Assembly (NCBI RefSeq): GCF_025949695.1
Contig: NZ_JAPDFL010000001.1
Location: 3,599,501-3,663,500 of the forward strand
Direction of reading: 5' to 3'
DNA: 64,000 bases
Source of the DNA: Pararhodobacter zhoushanensis
Lineage (GTDB): Bacteria; Pseudomonadota; Alphaproteobacteria; Rhodobacterales; Rhodobacteraceae
The notes under the pieces were generated by a model. The model made no database searches. It was not told where the DNA came from and saw only the letters and a list, made by a program, of their open reading frames with translations. The position numbers and the translations under genes were made by a program. This document shows, piece by piece, positions 18,247-27,297 of the stretch. Numbering within the stretch: the first letter of the stretch is position 1; each line of letters starts with the position of its first letter.

Positions 18247-18579
18247 ATGGATGAAAAAAACGCACTCGACGCTTTTGCTGCTCTCAGTCAGGCCACCCGC
18301 CTGAACGTATTTCGTCTTCTCATCAAAGCTGGAGAGGCCGGTATGTCGGCTGGCGACATCAGCGATACTCTCGGGGTGCGTCAGAACACGATGTCGACCA
18401 ACTTGGGCGTCCTCGCACGCTCCGGTTTGATCCGGAGTGAACGCGAGGGACGCAGCATCCGCTACTTTGCGGATATGGAAGGGATGCGCGGCCTGCTGGC
18501 TTTTCTGATGGAGGATTGCTGCGGCGGTCGCCCGGAGTTGTGCCAGCCGGTCATTAACGAACTAGCTTGTGCCTGTTAG
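18247..18579 (+). CDS. arsR: ArsR family arsenite-responsive repressor
   Basis: 110-residue winged-helix repressor. AFAALSQATRLNVFRLLI and the recognition helix SAGDISDTLGVRQNTMSTNL are typical. The metal site is likely the C-terminal cluster DCCGGRPELC, resembling the Cys-Cys...Cys As(III) site of the Acidithiobacillus ferrooxidans type of ArsR rather than the helix-4 CxC of plasmid R773. The start at 18247 has no ribosome site; the promoter runs up to it. First gene of arsR-arsC-acr3-arsC-arsH. Confidence 0.93.
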   Translation: MDEKNALDAFAALSQATRLNVFRLLIKAGEAGMSAGDISDTLGVRQNTMSTNLGVLARSGLIRSEREGRSIRYFADMEGMRGLLAFLMEDCCGGRPELCQPVINELACAC

Positions 18580-18588
18580 GAGACAGCC

Positions 18589-19098
18589 ATGACAAAGGAT
18601 ATCTATAATGTCCTGTTCCTTTGCACCGGAAACTCCGCCCGGTCGATCATAGCGGAAGCTATTACGAACCGGGAGGGAATCGGTAAATTCAAAGCTTATT
18701 CTGCCGGATCGAATCCTGGTTCTGAACCGCACCCCTACACGCTCGATCTTCTTCGAGGCCTGCACCACGATATAGGCTTTGCGCGTTCCAAGAGCTGGGA
18801 TGAATTCGCAACCCCCGACGCGCCGCAGATGGATTTCGTGTTCACCGTCTGCGACAACGCCGCGGCCGAAGAGTGTCCATTATGGCCGGGTCAGCCAATG
18901 ACCGCACATTGGGGCGTGCCGGATCCCGTCAAAGTCGCAGGTACAGAAACCGTCAAGCGGCTCGCCTTTTTGGAAACCTATCGGATGCTCCGCAGCCGCA
19001 TTTCGCTCTTTATCAGCCTGCCGCTTGGCTCGCTTAATCGGATGTCTCTGCAACGCAACCTCGACGACATCGGCAAGTCTGCCGCTAAAGCCGACTGA
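18589..19098 (+). CDS. arsC: Arsenate reductase, low-molecular-weight protein tyrosine phosphatase type
   Basis: 169 residues. The P-loop LFLCTGNSARS near residues 9-19 holds the nucleophile Cys and Arg of the LMW-PTP fold, and FVFTVCDNAAAEECP holds further Cys residues used in the thiol relay. It reduces As(V) to As(III). Starts 9 bp after arsR. The C-terminal 50 residues (LRSRISLFISLPLGSLNRMS) are longer than in Bacillus-type ArsC. It is the first of two unrelated arsenate reductases in the operon. Confidence 0.9.
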   Translation: MTKDIYNVLFLCTGNSARSIIAEAITNREGIGKFKAYSAGSNPGSEPHPYTLDLLRGLHHDIGFARSKSWDEFATPDAPQMDFVFTVCDNAAAEECPLWPGQPMTAHWGVPDPVKVAGTETVKRLAFLETYRMLRSRISLFISLPLGSLNRMSLQRNLDDIGKSAAKAD

Positions 19099-19123
19099 TC
19101 TCCTTCTCTTCTGAAAGCCTGAT

Positions 19124-20191
19124 ATGACCGATACATCGCTTCCCGCTGCGGCGGGACTGGGACCTTTTGAACGCTGGTTGTCTGTCTGGGTCGCGCTGGC
19201 GATTGGCGCAGGGTTGCTACTGGGCAATTTGTTTCCGGGCGCGTTTGCAGCACTCGCCTCTCTGGAAATCGCATCAGTCAACTTGCCCGTGGCAATGCTG
19301 ATCTGGGCTATGGTCTACCCCATGATGGTCGGTGTCGACTTCGGTGCATTGCGCCAGGTGGGCGATAAGCCCAAGGGGTTGGTCGTCACTCTGGTGGTAA
19401 ACTGGCTGATCAAGCCCTTCACGATGGCAGCACTCGGCGTGTTGTTTTTCAACTATGTCTTTGCGGGCCTGATCCCGCCAGACGACGCGCAAGCCTATCT
19501 GGCGGGCGTGATCCTGCTGGGGGCTGCGCCGTGCACCGCGATGGTGTTCGTCTGGTCGAACCTGACGCGCGGCGACGCCACCTATACGCTGGTTCAGGTC
19601 AGTGTGAACGATGTCGTCATGGTCTTTGCTTTTGCGCCTATCGTGGCCTTCCTGCTGGGGGCGACGAACATCGTCGTGCCGTGGGACACCCTGCTTTTGT
19701 CGGTTGGTCTCTACGTCATATTGCCTCTATTGGTCGGTTACCTGACGCGACAGCGCCTAATCGCCCAGGGTGGCGAAGCCGCTGTTGATACCTTCAAGTC
19801 TCGCGTTCAGCCGTTCTCGATCATCGGCTTGCTGGTAACTGTCGTGCTGCTCTTCGCCTTTCAGGGGGAGGTAATCCTTGAGCGCCCACTGGTGATCGCC
19901 CTGATTGCCGTGCCGTTGTTGATCCAGTCCTACGGCATCTTCTTTCTGGCCTACGGGGCCGCGCGGGCGTGGGGCATTCCGTTCAACGTCGCGGCCCCCT
20001 GCGCCCTAATCGGCACGTCCAACTTTTTCGAGCTGGCGGTAGCGGTCGCGATCAGCCTGTTCGGTTTGGGGTCAGGCGCGGCGCTGGCTACCGTCGTCGG
20101 CGTGCTGGTTGAAGTGCCCGTGATGCTTTCACTCGTCGCATTCGCGAACAGGACGAAGCATTGGTTCCCTTCGGAAGGAGCTTCAAAATGA
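19124..20191 (+). CDS. acr3: ACR3-family arsenite efflux permease
   Basis: 355-residue, ten-TM arsenite carrier of the inner membrane. The family's essential Cys lies in [20 protein letters not shown], and the second conserved block [22 protein letters not shown] is present near the end. It exports As(III) made by the two ArsC enzymes. The stop overlaps the next start by 4 bp (ATGA). Confidence 0.95.
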   Translation: MTDTSLPAAAGLGPFERWLSVWVALAIGAGLLLGNLFPGAFAALASLEIASVNLPVAMLIWAMVYPMMVGVDFGALRQVGDKPKGLVVTLVVNWLIKPFTMAALGVLFFNYVFAGLIPPDDAQAYLAGVILLGAAPCTAMVFVWSNLTRGDATYTLVQVSVNDVVMVFAFAPIVAFLLGATNIVVPWDTLLLSVGLYVILPLLVGYLTRQRLIAQGGEAAVDTFKSRVQPFSIIGLLVTVVLLFAFQGEVILERPLVIALIAVPLLIQSYGIFFLAYGAARAWGIPFNVAAPCALIGTSNFFELAVAVAISLFGLGSGAALATVVGVLVEVPVMLSLVAFANRTKHWFPSEGASK

Positions 20192-20610
20192 CAGTCGTCA
20201 TTCACCACAATCCAGACTGCGGCACGTCTCGCAACGTGTTGGCCATCATTGAAGCCTCGGGTGAAACGCCGGTGGTCATCCCCTATCTCGACACTGGCTG
20301 GACCCGTCCGCACCTTCTGGCGCTGTTTGCCGCTGCTGGCCTGACGCCGCGCACCGCCCTGCGGACAACAAAATCTCCAGCCGAGGAGCTGGGGCTGCTC
20401 GATCCTTCTGTGGGCGACGACGCGTTGCTTGCAGCGATGCTGGAGCACCCCATTCTGGTCAACCGTCCCATCGTCTGTTCACCAAAAGGCGTCCGCCTCT
20501 GCCGTCCGAGCGACGTTGTGCTGGACCTTCTCGACCACCTGCCCCCCGGCCCGATGGCCAAAGAGGACGGCTCGCTGCTGATTGACGCGAAAGGAAACCG
20601 CGTTGCCTGA
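20188..20610 (+). CDS. arsC: Arsenate reductase, glutaredoxin-dependent type
   Basis: 140 residues with the ArsC/Spx thioredoxin fold: [11 protein letters not shown] places the catalytic Cys at residue 11 or so, and [10 protein letters not shown] and GVRLCRP supply the two conserved arginines. The ATG at 20188 is chosen over an upstream frame extension because it overlaps the acr3 stop and begins the family N-terminus. It uses glutathione and glutaredoxin, so it does not duplicate the mechanism of the LMW-PTP type ArsC in the same operon. Confidence 0.93.
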   Translation: MTVVIHHNPDCGTSRNVLAIIEASGETPVVIPYLDTGWTRPHLLALFAAAGLTPRTALRTTKSPAEELGLLDPSVGDDALLAAMLEHPILVNRPIVCSPKGVRLCRPSDVVLDLLDHLPPGPMAKEDGSLLIDAKGNRVA

Positions 20611-21314
20611 TACCCCGAATATTGAAGAACGGCACTTCAAGGCAATCGATAGGGATCGGCTGCTTGAACCTGCGCGGGCAACGCACGCCCCGCGCATTCT
20701 ATTGCTCTATGGCTCGCTACGGGCTCGCTCATTCAGTCGGTTGATGACCGAGGAAGCGGCCCGTATCCTGACTCGATTGGGGGCAGCGACGCGAATCTAT
20801 TGCCCATCTGGCCTACCGCTGCCGGACGATGCAGAGGCCATTCATCCAAAGGTGCAGGAACTGCGCGATCTGGTCACCTGGTCCGAAGGGATGGTCTGGT
20901 GTTCGCCAGAAAGGCACGGTGCCATGACCGGCATCTTGAAAACCCAGATCGACTGGATTCCGCTCTCCCTCGGCGGTGTGCGACCGACGCAGGGAAAGAC
21001 GCTGGCGGTCATGCAGGTCAGCGGCGGCTCGCAAAGCTTCAATGCTGTGAACCAGCTCCGAGATCCTGGGGCGCTGGATGCGCCTGCTGACGATTCCGAA
21101 CCAGTCCTCCACGCCGAAGGCCTTTCTAGAATTCGACGATGCCGACCGGATGAAGCCGTCGCCATTCTACGACCGGGTCGTTGATGTAATGGAAGAGCTG
21201 ATGAAGTTCACGATGCTGACCAGGGACAACAAGGACTACCTGTTGGATCGCTACAGTGAGAGGAAGGAAAGCGCAGCCGATTTGTCGGAGCGCGTCAATC
21301 AGAAGGCGATCTGA
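20603..21314 (+). pseudogene. arsH: ArsH NADPH-dependent flavin reductase, apparent frameshift
   Basis: ArsH is an FMN quinone/organoarsenical oxidoreductase. The N-terminal part ([32 protein letters not shown]) is in one frame and the rest ([39 protein letters not shown]) in another. Dropping one base near 21062 joins them into a full-length protein. TTG at 20603, with AGGAAA 7 bp upstream and overlapping the arsC stop, is the likely start. It may be a true pseudogene or a consensus error; other genes in the window show similar single-base lesions. Confidence 0.82.
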
Positions 21315-21479
21315 TCGACTTCTGCTAAAATGATTGCGCCAAGGCGAACTTGAGCCGCAATGCAGCAATAGTCTGTTAGGGCCCTAACCTTCCGTTAGCC
21401 GCGCGGTCCATCAATGTCCGGTATGGGCCGAGAGCGACAAGCCGGTCACGTGGTCGAGAGGGGCCGTTTCCGCCCTATC

Positions 21480-22143
21480 CTACGCCCAGTTGTGCCCGCT
21501 CCAAACCACCTGCCCGAGGATCTTGATCTCGGTTCAGGTCCACGCCTTTGCGCAGCTCCGGCGCGTATGCTTGGTTATCTGAGTAGAGGATCAGCGACTT
21601 CTCGTCGGGGCGCTCGAGGCGCTTGATCCGGGTTTCGCCATCGATGTCGTTGAAGGCGAAGACCTTGCCAGGTGCGACCTCTGATCGCTGGTGGTCGATC
21701 AGTGCTAGATCACCAGGCCGTAAACCTGGTGCCATGCTGTCCCCTCGCACGGTTACGAGACACGCTCGAGCTGGGTTCACACCAAGCTTGGCCAACCAGT
21801 CACGCCTGAAGGCGAGTGCTCCCACGATCTCTGCATCACCGTTTAGCGCACCCGGACCGGCGCTCGCTTCCGCGGCCAAGCGATGGACGGCTGCGAATTC
21901 TTCCCCCGAGATATCGATCGATGGCGGAGGATCCTGAAGGCGTGGCGTCCCGAAATACAGCTCAAGCCCCAGCACACTTGCAAGTTTGTTCAGCGCGGAG
22001 AGGTTGTACCGCTTCTCGCCCGTTCGCTCCATGCGGAAGTTCTTGATCAGCGAAGGATGCCCGACTGCGAGCCGGGAGGCTGCTGCGTCGGACAAGCCTT
22101 TCTTTTTCAAGGCCTCGTCGATGGTTTCAAGAATCGGATCCAT
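21480..22143 (-). CDS. Prophage repressor, HTH plus S24 (LexA-like) domain, apparent frameshift at the end
   Basis: Lysogeny repressor. N-terminal HTH-like helices at about 1-60; S24 autoprotease domain from about 105, with catalytic Ser136 in RGDSMAPGL and Lys174 in TRIKRLER. RecA-stimulated self-cleavage and prophage induction are expected. As written the frame ends in an unlikely tail; removing one base near 21528 restores IKILGQVVWSGHNWA, the family's usual C-terminus, ending at 21480. Transcribed leftward, divergent from the early operon, with TAGCCTG-type operators between. Confidence 0.87.
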
Positions 22144-22153
22144 CGCATGTGCA

Positions 22154-22223
22154 TAGCCTGAACAGGCTAATTCGTATAGCCCTAGCTTTTAGCGGCTTGC
22201 ACTATGTGGCCTCTACAGGCTAG
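22154..22223. promoter_or_regulatory. Early operator region of the prophage
   Basis: A perfect dyad TAGCCTG-aa-CAGGCTA (22154-22169) lies 11 bp upstream of the repressor start, and a further CAGGCTAG half-site lies at 22216-22223 just before the first early gene. TATAGCCCTAGC between them is a degenerate match. These are the likely repressor sites controlling lysis versus lysogeny. Confidence 0.7.
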
Positions 22224-22232
22224 CTTGGCCTC

Positions 22233-22487
22233 ATGACACAGCGAACCGCCCTGATCACCCTCGCTACAACGATGGCCGTCCACCACGGTGTGACCCATTA
22301 CGCAATCTCGATGCGCGCCCTGGCGAAGGGCGACTTCTTCAGCAAACTCATCGCTGGCGGTGACTGCCGAACGGCAACCGCCGGTCGTTTGATGGCCTGG
22401 TTCGACGAGAACTGGCCCGCCGACCTTGAGTGGCCGTGCGACATCCCCCGCCCCCAACCCCGCAAAAAGAAGGAGCGCACGCAATGA
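22233..22487 (+). CDS. Small early phage protein, Cro/Ner position
   Basis: 84 residues: a helical part (TTMAVHHGVTHYAISMRALAKG) that could be a helix-turn-helix, then RTATAGRLMAWFDENWP and a very basic tail (RKKKER). First gene of the early operon, opposite the repressor, the place of ner in Mu. Such proteins are common in Rhodobacteraceae prophages but lack a named role. A DNA-binding role is inferred from position and charge. No clear ribosome site. Confidence 0.65.
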   Translation: MTQRTALITLATTMAVHHGVTHYAISMRALAKGDFFSKLIAGGDCRTATAGRLMAWFDENWPADLEWPCDIPRPQPRKKKERTQ

Positions 22488-22606
22488 CGCGGATCCTCCG
22501 GGCGCTGCGCGCGCTCGACGACCACTGGCTGGGCGACCTGCTCGGCGCCTGCTTTCTGTTTGGGAGCTTGTGGCTTGGCCTGATGGCCGGGGCGGTGATG
22601 CAATGA
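22484..22606 (+). CDS. Very small membrane protein of the early operon
   Basis: 40 codons beginning MTRILRALRALDDHW and ending in one hydrophobic helix (LLGACFLFGSLWLGLMAGAV). Its ATG overlaps the previous stop and its TGA overlaps the next ATG, so it is translationally coupled on both sides; this coupling is the main evidence that it is real. Function unknown. Confidence 0.6.
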   Translation: MTRILRALRALDDHWLGDLLGACFLFGSLWLGLMAGAVMQ

Positions 22607-22941
22607 AAGACTGCAACCTGCCCGCACCCGGCCGCGCTCGCTACCGGGTCGAGTATCGCACCCGTGGCGGCTTCGTCGTCGTGAACCCCGCGGGCCATGT
22701 CGTCTACGGCCCCTGCACGCGCGAGCTTGCCGAGACCAAGTGCGACCGGCTCCAGAAGGCAGCCGACGCCACGGCCAAGATCGGCCCTCGCCCCTGCCTG
22801 TGCTGCGGCGCGACCTTCCAGAGCGAGGGCATCCACAACCGGATGTGCAACGGCTGCCGGAGGAGCCGCGATCCGCTCAGCGCCTATGGCTATGTCGGGG
22901 CCGGTGACGGCCGCAGACCGCGCAAATCGGCGGGGGCCTGA
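22603..22941 (+). CDS. Small phage protein with C-terminal zinc ribbon
   Basis: 112 residues. The N-terminal part (RYRVEYRTRGGFVVVNPAGH) looks like a small beta domain. The C-terminal CLCCGATF...MCNGCRR gives two CxxC pairs 16 residues apart, a DksA/TraR-like or ribbon-type zinc finger. Start ATG overlaps the previous stop. Probably DNA- or RNA polymerase-binding; not identified further. Confidence 0.7.
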   Translation: MKDCNLPAPGRARYRVEYRTRGGFVVVNPAGHVVYGPCTRELAETKCDRLQKAADATAKIGPRPCLCCGATFQSEGIHNRMCNGCRRSRDPLSAYGYVGAGDGRRPRKSAGA

Positions 22942-22943
22942 GC

Positions 22944-23795
22944 ATGGCTGAACCGAGATTGCTCAAGATCGACCGCGTCAAGATCGCAGACGTCGACACG
23001 ACGGGCCGGATGCGCCCGCTGTCCGAGGCCGGTGTGCTGAGCCTGCTCACCTCTATTGAAGAGACCGGCATCTTGAAGGACGCCATTCATGTGCGCCAGA
23101 AGAAGGGCGGCCAGCTGGTGCTGATCGCCGGGGGGCACCGGCTGGAAGCGGCACAGCGGCTTGGCTGGGACACCATCGAGGCGAAGGTCTGGGCCGACGT
23201 CACCGACGACTGGGCGCAGTTGATAGAGATCGACGACAACATCGCCGGTGCCCAGCTGAATCCTTTGGACACTGCCATCTTTCTCGCCGAGCGCAAGCGG
23301 ATCTATGAGAAGCTGCACCCGGAGACGAAGCGCGGGGTGGCCGGTGCTGCGGCCCGCTGGGATGCAACTGACACGATGTCAGTCGCATCGTTTGCGGATG
23401 CCACTGCCGAGAAGTTCGGCTTGTCCCAACGGCACATATTTCGCGTCATCGCGGCAGGCGCGCACCTCGATCCCCGCGATATCGCCAAGCTGCGCAAGGC
23501 CCCGCGCCAGATCACGCTGGAGGATCTGGCCCACATATCCAAGATCAGCCACCCAGATGAGCGCGACGACGTGGTCGAGGCTCTGTCCGAAGGCCGGGCA
23601 AAGAACGCAGCCACCGCGCGCGCGCAGTGGAAGGCCGAGCAGGGTGTCGCACCCGCCATTGAAGACCCCGTTGAAGCGGCCTTGAAGGCGCTCAAGACCG
23701 CATGGTCGCGCGCGCCGAAAGAAGCCCGCCGCCGCTTCTGCCGCGATCACGGCGACGATCTGGCTGCCCTCCTCTACGAGGGGTCGCCCGAATGA
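22944..23795 (+). CDS. ParB-like nuclease domain protein of the Mu-like early operon
   Basis: 283 residues. Residues about 5-110 match the ParB/Srx N-terminal fold with LLTSIEETGILKDAIHV and LIAGGHRLEAAQRLGW, where GGHR binds the nucleotide. A helical KorB-like middle (FGLSQRHIFRVIAAG) follows. ParB-like genes just before the transposase are common in alphaproteobacterial Mu-like phages; their role is unclear and partition is unlikely for an integrated element. 3 bp after the previous gene and overlapping muA by 4 bp. Confidence 0.85.
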   Translation: MAEPRLLKIDRVKIADVDTTGRMRPLSEAGVLSLLTSIEETGILKDAIHVRQKKGGQLVLIAGGHRLEAAQRLGWDTIEAKVWADVTDDWAQLIEIDDNIAGAQLNPLDTAIFLAERKRIYEKLHPETKRGVAGAAARWDATDTMSVASFADATAEKFGLSQRHIFRVIAAGAHLDPRDIAKLRKAPRQITLEDLAHISKISHPDERDDVVEALSEGRAKNAATARAQWKAEQGVAPAIEDPVEAALKALKTAWSRAPKEARRRFCRDHGDDLAALLYEGSPE

Positions 23796-25897
23796 GTGAC
23801 CTCGCCCCCGCAAAGCTGTGGTGGACGGCCAACGAGCTGGCTGACGCCCTGCTGCCCGACGTGCCCGCGACGCAGCAAGGCGTCGAACGCTGGGCCAAGC
23901 GCGTCAATCTGCGCGCGAACTCCCAGGTGGCCCGCCGTCGCTCAGGTCGCGGGGGCGGCTGGGAATATCACTGGACCGCCCTGCCCCTCGCCGCGCGCAA
24001 GGCGCTGCTGATTGATGCCTCGGTGCCCGCCCAGGCGGATGCGGTCAGCCGGGGGCAAATCTGGACCTGGTTCGAGGAACTGCCCGACACCGTGCAGGAC
24101 AAGGCCAAACACCGTCTCACCTGCGTGCAGGCCATTGAAGCCCTCGAGCGTGGTCTCGGCCGCGATCTGGCGATCAAGGAAGTGGCCAGGCTCAAGGGCG
24201 TGAGCGCGCGGACACTGTGGAACTGGATGGGGATGGTGGAAGGCGTGCGCACGGACGACAGGCTCCCTCACCTCGCGCCGAAACACCGCGCCGTCGCGCG
24301 CAAGGTCACCCGCGCCGAGTTCGACGAGGAGTTCTTCGACTGGCTCGCCGCTGACTATCTGCGGCTCGAGCGTCCGTCCTTCTCGTCCAGCTACCGGCGC
24401 GCCGAGCGCGTGGCGCGGCAAAACAGCTGGGTCACTGCGCCCGAACGCACCATGCGCCGGTATCTCGACGCGCGGATCAGCCAGCCCGGCCAGATCCTCG
24501 CCCGCATGGGTCTCGATGCGCTCAAGCGGATGTATCCGCCCCAGCGCCGCGACAAGACCGCGCTGCATGCGCTCGAGGTGGTCAACGGCGACTTCCACAA
24601 GTTCGACGTCTTCGTGCGCTGGCCCGGCATTGATGCCCCGGTGCGCCCGCAGATGGTGGCCTGGCAGGACGTCTATTCCGGCCGGGTGTTGTCCTGGCGG
24701 CTGGACCTGACCGCCAATGCCCGCGCGGTCATGCTGGCGGCGGGCGACATGATCGAGGACTGGGGCATTCCCGAGCACATCCTGCTCGACAACGGGCGCG
24801 AGTTCGCGGCCAAGGAAGTCACCGGCGGTTCAGAAACCCGCAACCGGTTCAAGCATCTGGAAGCCGATATTCCGGGCCTCTTTACCGCGCTCGGCTGCGA
24901 GATCCATTGGGCCACGCCCTATGCCGGGCAATCAAAGCCCATCGAGCGCGCCTTCCGCGATATGTGCGACGCCATCGCCAAGGATCCGCGCTTTGCGGGG
25001 GCATGGACCGGCAACAAGCCCGAGGCGAAGCCCGAGAACTACGCCAGCAAGGCGGTGCCCTTTGACGACTTCCTGCGCGTGGTCAGTGAGGGGATCGAGG
25101 AGCATAATTTGCGTCAGGGACGTCGCTCCGAGATCGCGTGGGGCCGGTCCTTCGCCGAAGTGTTCGCCGAGAGCTACGAGACCTCCGCCATTCGCAAGGC
25201 AACCGAGGCGCAGCGCCGGTTCTGGCTGATGGGGGCCAAGGGCCTGCGCGTGCACAAGACCACGGCGAAGATCACCTTTATGGGCAACGAGTACTGGTCC
25301 GAGTGGCTGCATGGTCATGCGGGTGAGCGGGTCATCGTGCGCTTTGACCCGGCCGATCTGCACGGCGGGATCCACGTTTACGGCTTCGACAACGCCTATC
25401 TCGGCACCGCCGCCTGCCATCTTCCCGCAGGCTTCCTGTCCATCGATGCCGCCCGCGAGCACAACCGGGCGCGCAAGGACTGGATGAAGGCCGAGCGCAA
25501 GGCGCTGGACGCGCATCGCAAGCTGAGTGCCCGCGAGCTGGGCGTCGATCTGGACGCGGTGGCGCCCACCGATGCGGCGCCCGATCCGCAGGCCAAGGTC
25601 GTGCGGCCGATGTTCAACGCCAAGCCTCGGGTAGACGCAACACCCGCGCCTCGCCCCGAGGTCGAAGCGGCGCAGGCGACGGTGGTCGCCGATCTCGCTG
25701 CCCGCCGGGCACCCAAGGTGGCCGACGAGACGCCCAAACAACGCTTCGGGCGGGCGCTGGAGCTGGAGCGGGCTGTCGAGGCGGGCGGGATCATCACCGA
25801 GGCGCAGGCGCATTGGCTGCGCGTCTACCAATCCACGCCCGAGTACCGCGCCGAGCACATGCTCTGGTCGGACTTTGGCGACGCGTATTTCGGATGA
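23792..25897 (+). CDS. Mu-type DDE transposase (MuA)
   Basis: 701 residues. The N-terminal Mu DNA-binding winged helix (LWWTANELADALLPDVPATQ) binds phage ends or enhancer. The catalytic core has Asp in NGDFHKFDVFV (about 267), Asp in ILLDNGREF (about 332) and Glu in KPIERAFRD (about 385). The C-terminal part contains the Mu transposase beta-barrel (WSEWLHGHAGERVIVRFDP) and the MuB/ClpX-contacting tail. It integrates and replicates the phage by transposition. The ATG at 23792 overlaps the ParB-like stop; the longer frame is not needed. Confidence 0.96.
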   Translation: MSDLAPAKLWWTANELADALLPDVPATQQGVERWAKRVNLRANSQVARRRSGRGGGWEYHWTALPLAARKALLIDASVPAQADAVSRGQIWTWFEELPDTVQDKAKHRLTCVQAIEALERGLGRDLAIKEVARLKGVSARTLWNWMGMVEGVRTDDRLPHLAPKHRAVARKVTRAEFDEEFFDWLAADYLRLERPSFSSSYRRAERVARQNSWVTAPERTMRRYLDARISQPGQILARMGLDALKRMYPPQRRDKTALHALEVVNGDFHKFDVFVRWPGIDAPVRPQMVAWQDVYSGRVLSWRLDLTANARAVMLAAGDMIEDWGIPEHILLDNGREFAAKEVTGGSETRNRFKHLEADIPGLFTALGCEIHWATPYAGQSKPIERAFRDMCDAIAKDPRFAGAWTGNKPEAKPENYASKAVPFDDFLRVVSEGIEEHNLRQGRRSEIAWGRSFAEVFAESYETSAIRKATEAQRRFWLMGAKGLRVHKTTAKITFMGNEYWSEWLHGHAGERVIVRFDPADLHGGIHVYGFDNAYLGTAACHLPAGFLSIDAAREHNRARKDWMKAERKALDAHRKLSARELGVDLDAVAPTDAAPDPQAKVVRPMFNAKPRVDATPAPRPEVEAAQATVVADLAARRAPKVADETPKQRFGRALELERAVEAGGIITEAQAHWLRVYQSTPEYRAEHMLWSDFGDAYFG

Positions 25898-25975
25898 GGG
25901 AACCGCCGAGGCATGACGGTGACGTCAGGGACCCCGGCGGCAACACGCAAACACGGGATCAACTGAACAGGCTTA

Positions 25976-26734
25976 ATGATGACAGATGAACCAAGACTAT
26001 ACAATAGCGTGGCACCGCTGCGGAATGTCGCGGCCCTCACTGCGCTGATCGACCGGGTGCACAGCCGCGCCATCGGCCTGCCCGGCATGGCCTGCTTTTA
26101 CGGCTTCTCGGGCTATGGCAAATCCACCGCCGCGATCTATGCCGCCAACCGCTTCCAGGCGGTGCTGGTGCAGTGCAAGAGCGCCTGGACCAAGAAGAAC
26201 CTCTGCGCCGCGATCCTCGCCGAGCTGGGCCTGCCCGCCAAGGGCAACACCGCCGACATGGTCGACCGCGTCGCCGCCGAGCTGGCCATGCGCGGCGTGC
26301 CGCTGATCGTCGACGAGGCTGATCACTTGGTGGCGCGCAAGATGGTCGAGATCGTGCGCGACATCTACGAGGGTTCACAGGCCCCGGTGATCCTGATCGG
26401 CGAGGAGCTGCTGCCGCAAAAGCTCAAGGAATGGGAGCGGGTGCATGGCCGCATGCTCGACTGGGTTGCCGCCGAGCCTGCGGATCTGAGCGATCTCAAC
26501 CACCTCGCGCCGATCTATGCGCCCGGCATTGCGATTGCCCCCGATCTCAAGCAGGCGCTCTTGCGCGTCTCGCACGGCTCGACTCGACGCGTCTGCGTCA
26601 ACCTCGCGCATGTCTATGAGCGCGCGCAGGTGCTGGGTCAGGGCCAGATGCAGGCCGTGGATTTTGACCCGCGCCATTTCTACACCGGCACCGCCCCGCA
26701 GGCGCGTCGCCCGCAAGTCGCGGGGCAGATCTGA
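25976..26734 (+). CDS. MuB-type AAA ATPase, target-DNA activator
   Basis: 252 residues. Walker A GFSGYGKST at about 43-51, Walker B LIVDEAD at about 112-118. MuB coats target DNA and directs the transpososome, giving target immunity. Like other MuB relatives of B3-type phages it lacks the long N-terminal HTH of Mu MuB. A second ATG follows at once (25979). The 78 bp between muA and this gene show nothing else. Confidence 0.93.
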   Translation: MMTDEPRLYNSVAPLRNVAALTALIDRVHSRAIGLPGMACFYGFSGYGKSTAAIYAANRFQAVLVQCKSAWTKKNLCAAILAELGLPAKGNTADMVDRVAAELAMRGVPLIVDEADHLVARKMVEIVRDIYEGSQAPVILIGEELLPQKLKEWERVHGRMLDWVAAEPADLSDLNHLAPIYAPGIAIAPDLKQALLRVSHGSTRRVCVNLAHVYERAQVLGQGQMQAVDFDPRHFYTGTAPQARRPQVAGQI

Positions 26735-27297
26735 TGGGCGCGCATCAGCAACGCCTGGCCAGCGATCAGGCCGCGTGGAACGCAGCGCGCCGTCTGCCCA
26801 AGTTCAGCTATGCCGCCCTCGCCGCCGAGGCCGGGGTGCCCATCGAGCGCGCCACAAGGCTGACCCGAGGCTGGGTGCGCGTGGGCGTGGTCGAGGAGCT
26901 GGGCCGGGTCGGCAGCAACAAGCTGATCTTCCGGGTCTGCCGCGATGTCGAGACGCCGCCGCAGTCGCGCCCCGACCAGAGCGCCGAGGGCAACATGTGG
27001 CGCACCATGCGTGCCTTGCGCGCGGCCTTCACGCCCACCGACATCGCCGCGCATGCGACCACCGAGGCCGTCCGCGCCTCGACCGCCGACGCGCAGGCGT
27101 ACTGCCAGATGCTGGTGCGCGCGGGCTATCTCAAGGTCGCGCGCAAGGCGGTGCCCAACCGCCGCGAGGCGGTCTACCGGCTGGTCAAGGACACCGGCCC
27201 CAAGCCGCCGCGCGAGCGCCGCTTGCGCGTGGTCTGGGACGACAATCTGGCCGAGGTCACGCATCTGCCGGTCGCTGGATCAGGCGGTGAGGCATGA
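26734..27297 (+). CDS. Phage early protein with two winged-helix-like segments
   Basis: 187 residues. PKFSYAALAAEAGVPIERAT and TPTDIAAHATTEAVRAST look like two HTH units, the second followed by a wing (YCQMLVRAGYLKVARKA...YRL). Its start overlaps the muB stop by one base and its end overlaps the next gene. Probably a DNA-binding accessory of the early operon; no named family recognised. Confidence 0.7.
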   Translation: MGAHQQRLASDQAAWNAARRLPKFSYAALAAEAGVPIERATRLTRGWVRVGVVEELGRVGSNKLIFRVCRDVETPPQSRPDQSAEGNMWRTMRALRAAFTPTDIAAHATTEAVRASTADAQAYCQMLVRAGYLKVARKAVPNRREAVYRLVKDTGPKPPRERRLRVVWDDNLAEVTHLPVAGSGGEA

